Part shown: piece by piece, positions 13,363-18,322 of the stretch
Numbering within the stretch: position 1 is the stretch's first letter
Layout: every line of letters starts with the position of its first letter
NCBI GenBank assembly: GCA_003511885.1
Contig: DOIX01000150.1
Coordinates: forward strand, 1-18,322
DNA: 18,322 nucleotides
From: Cyanobacteria bacterium UBA11153
Lineage (GTDB): Bacteria; Cyanobacteriota; Cyanobacteriia; Cyanobacteriales; Coleofasciculaceae
Direction of reading: 5' to 3'
Made by a program: the position numbers and the translations under genes
The notes under the pieces: model-generated
Database searches by the model: none
What the model saw: the letters and a program-made list of their open reading frames with translations, nothing else
Told to the model about the DNA's origin: nothing

Positions 13363-16329
13363 ATGACACGCGCATTACCAGGAAAAAAAGGATTTTGGGG
13401 TAAAGTTTGGGATGGGGTAAAGGCTGTATTTACTCCTGCTGTTTATCAAGCTGATAGACAAGCGGAAACTCTGACTCGCAATGCGGATTTAACTATCCAA
13501 GCTAATCAAGAAATTGAAGCTAGTCGCCAACAACTCCGCAAACAAGAGTTAGCTATACAAGAATGTCACCGCCAATCTAACTTGGAAGTACAAGCCCAAC
13601 AAGGGAATTTAAACCGTTCATTACAGGCGGAATTGGCAAGACTGACTCGCGACTTACAAGCAGAAGAAGGATTGCTAAACCGAGAATTGCAGGCAGAATT
13701 ATCCCGACTTAACCGAGAATTTCAAGCTAATGAAGGTAAACTCAATCGCGAACACCAGTTACAATTAGAAATATTCCGAGCTAACCTGCAAAAATGGTGC
13801 ATGGAGGAACACAAACAACTCCAACTCCACCTCAAAGAATTAGATGGAAAACTCGCCAAAGAATTGAGAATTTATGACCGCCAGACGGCTATAGCAGTTA
13901 TTCAGGAACAGAAAAGGCAAAATAATTCCCCCATTTGGTTAATTGCAGAAGATATTGTCAACTCAAATCCCGAACAAAATCCGATTCCTTTGCGCGTTTT
14001 CCTCTCTCCGCCTAGTCTGCGGTTCGATCGTTCCGGGGATAGTAACGATGCGGCGAAAGGTTTTCCTGATATGGAAGAAACTTTGGGTGCTTGCTTACAA
14101 CAATTCTTTGAAAAATATGCTACTCAAGGACGACCAATTGAATTTCTAGCTGGTGCTTGGACTAGTAAATTTTTCCACAGCCAAGCTGCTACTAAATCGA
14201 TATTTCGGGGTTTAAAAACTGAACCTACTTTAATTCTGGAATCGGCGGCGGAAGGGGATTATTTCAATCTGCGGTTTGGTTATTGGGGTTTAAATTGGGA
14301 GACTTATCGTTATAAGTCAGCGATGACGATGTTACCTTGGCGAGAAGTCTTGTTTGATTTTGCGAAACAACGGGCTTGGCGCTGGCAAGAAAAGCGAGAT
14401 AAACATATCGCTGCGGGAAAAAATGTCGCCGAATTTGATAACCGTTATGGTGCGGAAACGGTAAGGCGGTATCAGAGAAATTTGGAAATTATCGAAAATG
14501 AACGGTTGTGCATTGAAGATGGGGACGATTTTACAGAAATTGAACGTCCTTACAGTATCCATCAAAATGATTATAATCAATTCCGCCAATTTATCGGAAT
14601 TTGTCATTGTCTCATTGCTGGTTTGCTAGCAGATGAATATTTTTTAGTCCATGTTTCACCTCAAGTCAGACAGCAACCACTGCTACCTCAACTTTTACCA
14701 GATTTACTGGCAGAGATACCGGATGAGGAAAGGGAAAATTTAGCGGAAATTGCGGTAACTTTCTATGAAAACCTCTATCAAACGATTGGGGAATCGGAGT
14801 CTGCTTGGATTCCCCAATTGCGGTTAGATTTAGTAGAAATCCTCCTTTCATTACCGAAAAAGCATTGGGCGGAAAGGCAAATATTTAAGTCGGTGCAAGC
14901 TTGGCTGCAATTACGAGGTTTGTCTGTACCGGAAGGGAATAAGCAGCTACTAGATGCTTTAGAGTCAGCTTTAACTATTAACGATGTGGAATATGTGGAG
15001 AAAATCAATCGCTGTTTAACTGCGGTGGGAAAAAATCGCCAGTTTAATGTGGTGGATTCTTGTTATAGTCGGGGGATGCAGCGGTGTAAAGAGGAAAAAT
15101 ATCCAGCCGCTATTATTGATTTCAACCAAGTTATTCAACTAAACCCTAATTTCGCTGAGGCTAACTATAATCGGGGACTAGCTTATGGCAAATTAGGACA
15201 ATATCAAGCGGCGATTGAAGACTATACTCAAGTATTGCGGTTAAATCCCCATCAAGCTGATGCCTGGAATAATCGGGGCAATGCTTATTATAAGTTGGGA
15301 GAATATGGACGGGCAATTGCTGATTACAATGAAGCTTTAAAGATTAATCCTAATTTACCAAGAGTTGCCCATAACTGGGATGTGGCACAAGGGGTTTGGG
15401 ATGAGAAAAAACATCAGGAGGAGAAGCAACAACGTCAGGAACAAAAAGAAGAGGAAGCTCAAGGGGAAAAACTACCTGAACTAGAACTATTATTACCTGA
15501 ATTAGAACTATTATTACCTGAACTAGAACTATTATTACCTGAACTAGAATTCCACTTCGAGATTATTACAGTTAATGACAAAGGCAAAGAAATTAGCAGT
15601 AAACCGGGTAAAGCAAGAACTAAAATTGAATCATTGGCAAGTGGTATCAATTTAGAGATGGTTTACATTCCGGGGGGAACCTTTGAAATGGGTTCATCGG
15701 AAAGTTCTAGCGAACAACCGATACACTCAGTCACTATCCAACCTTTCTTTATTGGCAAATATCCGATTACTCAAGAGCAATGGGAAGCGGTGATGGGGAA
15801 TAATCCTTCTGATTTTAAAGGGGCAAAACGCCCTGTGGAAAATGTATCGTGGAATTATGCGATGGAATTTTGTAGCAAATTATCGCAAAAAACAGGTAAA
15901 ACTTATCGCTTACCTAGCGAAGCCGAATGGGAATATGCTTGTCGGGCGGGTACAACCACACCATTTCATTTTGGCGAAACCATTACCCCGGATTTGGTAA
16001 ATTATGACGGAAATCATCCTTACGCTGCTGCACCAACAGGAATTTACCGCCAAGAAACAACTATCGTGGGTAGTTTTCCACCTAATGCCTTTGGACTTTA
16101 CGATATGCACGGGAATATTTGGGAATGGTGTCGCGATCGCTGGCATGATAATTACAATGGCGCACCCTCTGACGGAAGTTCGTGGGAAACTGGATTGGAT
16201 GATAACCGACTGGTGCGTGGAGGCTCTTGGTACTACTTCGGGAGGCGCTGTCGCAGTTCGTATCGGTATAGGAGCGATGCTGCCTGCCGTGACTGGGATA
16301 TCGGTTTTCGTTTAGCAGTTTCAGATTAG
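13363..16329 (+). CDS. Coiled-coil / TPR / FGE-like fusion protein, candidate DGR target
   Basis: The protein has 988 aa, and ATG 13363 has AGGA 7 nt upstream. Domains in order: an N-terminal amphipathic segment (residues 1-28); a long coiled coil to about 175 with degenerate LNRELQAELSRLNREFQ repeats; a predicted helical domain (about 185-560) that I do not recognise; about three TPRs (566-670, for example YNRGLAYGKLGQYQAAIEDY); a charged linker; 3.7 PELELLL repeats (705-730); and a formylglycine-generating-enzyme-like domain (766-988, MVYIPGGTFEMGS, RLPSEAEWEYACRAG, GNIWEWCRDRW). The end, 953-988 (GGSWYYFGRRCRSSYRYRSD then AACRDWDIGFRL), has the scaffold GGSW...CRS.YR...R...IGFR of DGR-diversified C-lectin folds, with NNC-type codons at the usual variable places. 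The first of the two catalytic cysteines of true FGE appears replaced (SWYY), so it is more likely a ligand-binding protein than an enzyme. It is flanked on both sides by inverted REP pairs. Confidence 0.88.
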   Translation: MTRALPGKKGFWGKVWDGVKAVFTPAVYQADRQAETLTRNADLTIQANQEIEASRQQLRKQELAIQECHRQSNLEVQAQQGNLNRSLQAELARLTRDLQAEEGLLNRELQAELSRLNREFQANEGKLNREHQLQLEIFRANLQKWCMEEHKQLQLHLKELDGKLAKELRIYDRQTAIAVIQEQKRQNNSPIWLIAEDIVNSNPEQNPIPLRVFLSPPSLRFDRSGDSNDAAKGFPDMEETLGACLQQFFEKYATQGRPIEFLAGAWTSKFFHSQAATKSIFRGLKTEPTLILESAAEGDYFNLRFGYWGLNWETYRYKSAMTMLPWREVLFDFAKQRAWRWQEKRDKHIAAGKNVAEFDNRYGAETVRRYQRNLEIIENERLCIEDGDDFTEIERPYSIHQNDYNQFRQFIGICHCLIAGLLADEYFLVHVSPQVRQQPLLPQLLPDLLAEIPDEERENLAEIAVTFYENLYQTIGESESAWIPQLRLDLVEILLSLPKKHWAERQIFKSVQAWLQLRGLSVPEGNKQLLDALESALTINDVEYVEKINRCLTAVGKNRQFNVVDSCYSRGMQRCKEEKYPAAIIDFNQVIQLNPNFAEANYNRGLAYGKLGQYQAAIEDYTQVLRLNPHQADAWNNRGNAYYKLGEYGRAIADYNEALKINPNLPRVAHNWDVAQGVWDEKKHQEEKQQRQEQKEEEAQGEKLPELELLLPELELLLPELELLLPELEFHFEIITVNDKGKEISSKPGKARTKIESLASGINLEMVYIPGGTFEMGSSESSSEQPIHSVTIQPFFIGKYPITQEQWEAVMGNNPSDFKGAKRPVENVSWNYAMEFCSKLSQKTGKTYRLPSEAEWEYACRAGTTTPFHFGETITPDLVNYDGNHPYAAAPTGIYRQETTIVGSFPPNAFGLYDMHGNIWEWCRDRWHDNYNGAPSDGSSWETGLDDNRLVRGGSWYYFGRRCRSSYRYRSDAACRDWDIGFRLAVSD
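15475..15552 (+). repeat. 21-bp in-frame minisatellite encoding PELELLL
   Basis: Three full units of CCTGAACTAGAACTATTATT+A and a partial fourth (15538-15552) lie in frame in the linker between the TPRs and the FGE-like domain. The second unit differs by one silent base. The copy number can change without breaking the frame, altering linker length. Confidence 0.9.
16213..16326 (+). other. Candidate DGR variable region at the 3' end of the 988-aa gene
   Basis: The codons for residues 951-988 end the FGE-like domain. At places where DGR template-derived sequences typically carry AAC/AAT codons, this gene has TAC, TAC, TTC, AGC, GAT, GCT, GCC, TGC, GAC and ATC, many sharing the pattern NNC. Framework residues (GGSW, CRS, YR, GFR) are retained. 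No reverse transcriptase or template repeat is present in the window, so this is a resemblance, not proof. Confidence 0.45.
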
Positions 16330-16339
16330 CGTAAAGTTT

Positions 16340-16390
16340 GTAGTAGGCGATTTATCGCCACTACCTTGATGGCGATAAATCGCCTACTAC
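16340..16390. repeat. Perfect inverted pair of REP-like palindromes (type GCGAT) between two convergent genes
   Basis: GTAGTAGGCGATTTATCGCC (16340-16359) and its exact reverse complement (16371-16390) flank an 11-nt loop. Each arm also folds alone (GGCGAT-TT-ATCGCC). Compared with the GCGCT-type copies, both sides of the inner stem have changed together, so pairing is conserved. It begins 11 bp after the stop of the 988-aa gene and ends 5 bp before the RAYT stop; it may also act as a bidirectional terminator, although no U-tract follows. Confidence 0.92.
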
Positions 16391-16394
16391 GAAC

Positions 16395-17012
16395 CTAGTC
16401 ATCCCATCCTTTACCGTAATCTCGCACGGGATATTTTACCCACAAGTCTCTTAACCATTCTCTTTGGTAATGTTCTAAGTACCAATGTACGCTACTTTCT
16501 ACCCAATCATAGGGAGACTTTGCCCATCCATGCTTAACAGGATTATAGTGAATATAGTTCAACGTAGCATAATAATGCCGTTCTGAACGAATCGCGCGAT
16601 CGCTATAACGAAACCAAACTTTACGCCCAGTTACATTCTCCTCAAGATTCCATTGCCGAGAAGTTCGCCCATGAACTAAATGAAATATTTCCGACAACCT
16701 ATCAAAGTTCGTAGTAAGCGCTTCAGCGCCCCCATTAACCTTCACCAACAAATGATAATGATTAGGCAAAACAACCCAAGCCCGTATTTCCATCCCCCCA
16801 TGTATAAACTTCTCAAACAGCAAATTTAATACTTGTTGACGACGTTGTTCAGATTTAATATGACACTTATGTTCGTAACAAGCTGCTGTCAATAAATAAA
16901 AAACTTAGTCTTGCAAGGGATGAGGGGGTTCATGAGGTGGAAAACCACTAAGCAAACGATCCTCTATTAATTTTTGTTTTTGTGCTTCTGTTAAGTGGCG
17001 ATATTCGTACAT
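16395..17012 (-). pseudogene. REP-associated tyrosine transposase (RAYT, Y1_Tnp), interrupted by an in-frame TAA
   Basis: The family has IS200/IS605-like HUH chemistry. The C-terminal 165 codons, open from TTG 16892, contain the HUH motif in LPNHYHLLV, HGRTSRQWN, and LNYIHYNPVKHGWAK carrying the candidate catalytic Tyr. Reading upstream in the same frame gives MYEYRHLTEAQKQKLIEDRL (ATG 17012), then SGFPPHEPPHPLQD, a TAA (16905-16907), then VFYLLTAACYEHK. This matches my memory of the usual N-terminus of this cyanobacterial group, so the gene is one nonsense codon away from intact. An in-frame ATG at 17027 is an alternative start. A REP-like copy (16711-16730) lies inside the gene just after the HUH motif and encodes AEALTTN. 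A residual product from TTG is possible but would lack about 40 residues. Confidence 0.8.
16711..16730. repeat. REP-like palindrome inside the RAYT coding sequence
   Basis: GTAGTAAGCGCTTCAGCGCC is the same element as at 2645-2706 and 17163-17238, with TTC preceding the GTAG foot. It lies opposite to the direction of transcription and reads in frame as GAEALTTN on the minus strand, a few residues after the HUH motif, where related RAYTs (from memory) have no such segment. Confidence 0.88.
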
Positions 17013-17142
17013 AAGCGGCGTAACCATTTAAACTATATATTGTCAAAAAGGGGAAGTTAGAGAAAATTTTGTTCTGTTCCCTGTTAACTGTTCCCAGTTT
17101 CCTCTCTTGACTATCCAATGGCAGATGAACTATAGCTTATTT

Positions 17143-17254
17143 GTTATCTTGTTAGGAGTTGGGGCGCTGAAGCGCTTACTACGAACTTGGTTATCCTGGT
17201 TATCTTGTTAGGAGTTGGGGCGCTAAAGCGCTTACTACGAACTTGGTCTATAAT
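17143..17254. repeat. 56-bp tandem duplication carrying REP-like palindromes
   Basis: Two units begin with GTTATCTTGTTAGGAGTTGG at 17143 and 17199. Each contains a REP-like 20-mer (17163-17182 with GGCGCTGAAGCGC; 17219-17238 with GGCGCTAAAGCGC) followed by CTTACTACGAACTTGG. The loop base differs between the two copies (TTC versus TTT on the complementary strand). They lie between the RAYT remnant and the 83-aa gene. Confidence 0.9.
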
Positions 17255-17311
17255 ATAGAGAAGATCTCAGTGCGATCGCAATATTTCTGCCAAACTTGAT
17301 ACCCAGAAGAT

Positions 17312-17563
17312 ATGAACCAACAACAACCAACACAATTTTTAACCTTAGAAGAATCAGCCGATGTCGATAAAGCACTCCTCGCATCCCACGAAAAGTTTCT
17401 CACCAGATTAACCATTTCCTCCCTCAGACTATTGAAACATATTGCACGAGAAACCAATACCACCGTTGAAGACTTAACCCATGAACAAGTCATTGATTGG
17501 TTTGAAAAAGATGCCAAAATTAGGCAAGAAAAAGGCAGCGAATCTGCCTTTTTAAAATGGTAG
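17312..17563 (+). CDS. Conserved-looking small hypothetical protein
   Basis: The protein has 83 aa and is soluble, acidic and helical, with LLASHEKFLTRLTISSLRLL, followed by a segment (TTVEDLTHEQVIDWFEKDAK) reminiscent of a short DNA-binding or adaptor fold. I do not recognise a named family. AGAAGA just upstream is a good ribosome binding site for ATG 17312. The 3' end overlaps a bidirectional terminator and faces the convergent gene 16 bp away. A 112-aa frame on the opposite strand (17248-17586) is judged a shadow. Confidence 0.75.
   Translation: MNQQQPTQFLTLEESADVDKALLASHEKFLTRLTISSLRLLKHIARETNTTVEDLTHEQVIDWFEKDAKIRQEKGSESAFLKW
17529..17553. terminator. Bidirectional terminator overlapping the end of the 83-aa gene
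   Basis: AAAAAGGCAG (17529-17538) pairs perfectly with CTGCCTTTTT (17544-17553) around a 5-nt loop, giving A-stem-T symmetry on both strands. It would end transcripts of the 83-aa gene (+) and of the convergent gene (minus). It lies inside the last codons (GSESAFLKW), so one sequence serves as code and signal. Confidence 0.8.
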
Positions 17564-17579
17564 AGACAGATTTGACTTG

Positions 17580-18248
17580 TTACCAATGAATCTGACTCAA
17601 AATATACCGCAAGCGATCGTAATCATCCTTCAATAATACGCTCAATGTTCGCCCAGCTTGTACTAACCAATTGCGATCCGCTTTCCTAATTTGATATACT
17701 TCTCTAATTGCTGCTGCCATTAATGCCTCAACTGGCGCTCCATTTACTTGTAACAGAGTGCGCAAAAAATCTAACTTTTCGCTAAATTTAATAATGTCTG
17801 CTGCTTGACATTCATATACCCCCTGATGAACTTGGGGTGGACGAGGTGGTAAATATTGATAAACTATACTGCGATAATTATCCGTACCATTCCCCTCTCC
17901 ACCGGGTGGTATAAATCCCACAATAGCAGCACGAAATTCAGTTTTAATCATGGCAAAAATCTGAGGTTGTTGTTCTCGTAATTCTGACATCGACAACCCC
18001 AAAGCTACTGCCCTATGTACGGAATCAATTGGTGTAGTGGTGGCATGATAAACTACTGCCATAATTTGATTTCCCGATTCTTCATCTATCGATTTTACCC
18101 AACTACCAAACGCTGGCATTACGGGAAAACTTAAATCTTCTGGTTCCAAACATTGAGCCAAAAATTCTGTTGTTGCTGTCTCAATTACCTCAGCAATACG
18201 CCCGTCAGGACGATCTTCAATTTCAAACTGTGGTAGGGGAAGACGCAT
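17580..18248 (-). CDS. Conserved hypothetical protein, possible N-terminal HAS-barrel
   Basis: The protein has 222 aa. The N-terminal half (RIAEVIETATTEFLAQCLEP, GSWVKSIDEESGNQIMAVVY, ATTTPIDSVHRAVALG) resembles the HAS-barrel domain of HerA/ATP-synthase-type proteins. The middle carries a proline-rich loop (YQYLPPRPPQVHQGVYECQA) and the C-terminus is helical (LLQVNGAPVEALMAAAIREV, RTLSVLLKDDYDRLRYILSQ). I recall similar stand-alone cyanobacterial proteins but no established function; a role beside a HerA-like ATPase elsewhere is conjecture. The ATG at 18248 opens a highly conserved-looking start (MRLPLPQFEIEDRP). Confidence 0.82.
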   Translation of the reverse strand: MRLPLPQFEIEDRPDGRIAEVIETATTEFLAQCLEPEDLSFPVMPAFGSWVKSIDEESGNQIMAVVYHATTTPIDSVHRAVALGLSMSELREQQPQIFAMIKTEFRAAIVGFIPPGGEGNGTDNYRSIVYQYLPPRPPQVHQGVYECQAADIIKFSEKLDFLRTLLQVNGAPVEALMAAAIREVYQIRKADRNWLVQAGRTLSVLLKDDYDRLRYILSQIHW

Positions 18249-18322
18249 AATTTAGTTAGGGGTTGTTGGTTGTTGCTTGAGAAGATGGGTAATGTTGTTA
18301 TTATACAGCGGTTCCCGCTCTT

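Noticed and set aside
16004..16315. 103-aa frame overlapping the 3' end of the 988-aa gene
   Set aside because: It is a frame shadow of the FGE-like domain, without ribosome binding site or motif.
13363..16329. True formylglycine-generating enzyme (sulfatase activator)
   Set aside because: The first of the two catalytic cysteines appears replaced by Tyr in SWYY, no sulfatase gene is nearby, and the coiled-coil/TPR architecture and variable-looking C-terminus fit a binding role better.
17248..17586. 112-aa minus-strand frame opposite the 83-aa gene
   Set aside because: It is Ser/Cys-rich and has no recognisable pattern. The plus-strand frame has a ribosome binding site, typical composition and a terminator at its end.
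16330..18322. DGR reverse transcriptase or template repeat next to the candidate variable region
   Set aside because: I looked for an RT catalytic motif (YxDD-like) frame and for a second copy of the GGSW...GFR sequence downstream; neither is present in the window.

Overview
The window looks like chromosomal DNA of a filamentous cyanobacterium. The evidence is nine copies of the HIP1 octamer GCGATCGC, a SigC-type group 2 sigma factor, and the cyanobacterial arrangement sufR / sufBCDS with sufR divergent. Short dispersed repeats are also abundant: heptamer CTAGCCC tracts, GCAGAGGTACGCAGAG repeats and GTAGTAAGCGC palindromes. An Oscillatoriales-like host is my guess; the genus cannot be fixed from the sequence alone.

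Layout. 1-674 is a long leader without genes, followed by sigC (+) and its terminator. On the minus strand follow an acyl-CoA dehydrogenase-fold flavoprotein carrying an in-frame repeat insertion, a small secreted protein, a decayed Imm1-like immunity gene, an unknown 242-aa protein, and a coupled Uma2 nuclease / methyltransferase pair. Next comes the Fe-S cluster assembly operon sufB-sufC-sufD-sufS (minus strand, 12299 down to 6950). It is controlled from a 216-bp divergent region that holds two exact CAAC-N6-GTTG SufR operators. sufR (+) carries the expected four-cysteine CX12CX13CX14C ligand set.

The right third is accessory. A 988-aa protein (coiled coil, unknown helical domain, TPRs, formylglycine-generating-enzyme-like C-lectin fold) ends in a segment that resembles the variable region of diversity-generating retroelement (DGR) targets. 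The gene is bracketed by two inverted pairs of REP-like palindromes. Immediately downstream lies a REP-associated tyrosine transposase (RAYT) gene, broken by an in-frame TAA, that itself contains a REP copy. Nine REP-like copies are present in the window, in two stem variants kept base-paired by compensatory changes. They lie in intergenic DNA and also inside two coding sequences.

The right end holds an 83-aa conserved hypothetical gene and a convergent gene for a protein with a possible HAS-barrel domain, sharing a bidirectional terminator. The best candidates for something undescribed are the putatively diversified coiled-coil/TPR/FGE receptor, the REP-bracketed cassette with its self-inserted RAYT, and the in-frame use of REP DNA as protein-coding sequence. 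No reverse transcriptase or template repeat is visible here, so the DGR interpretation depends on a remote element.
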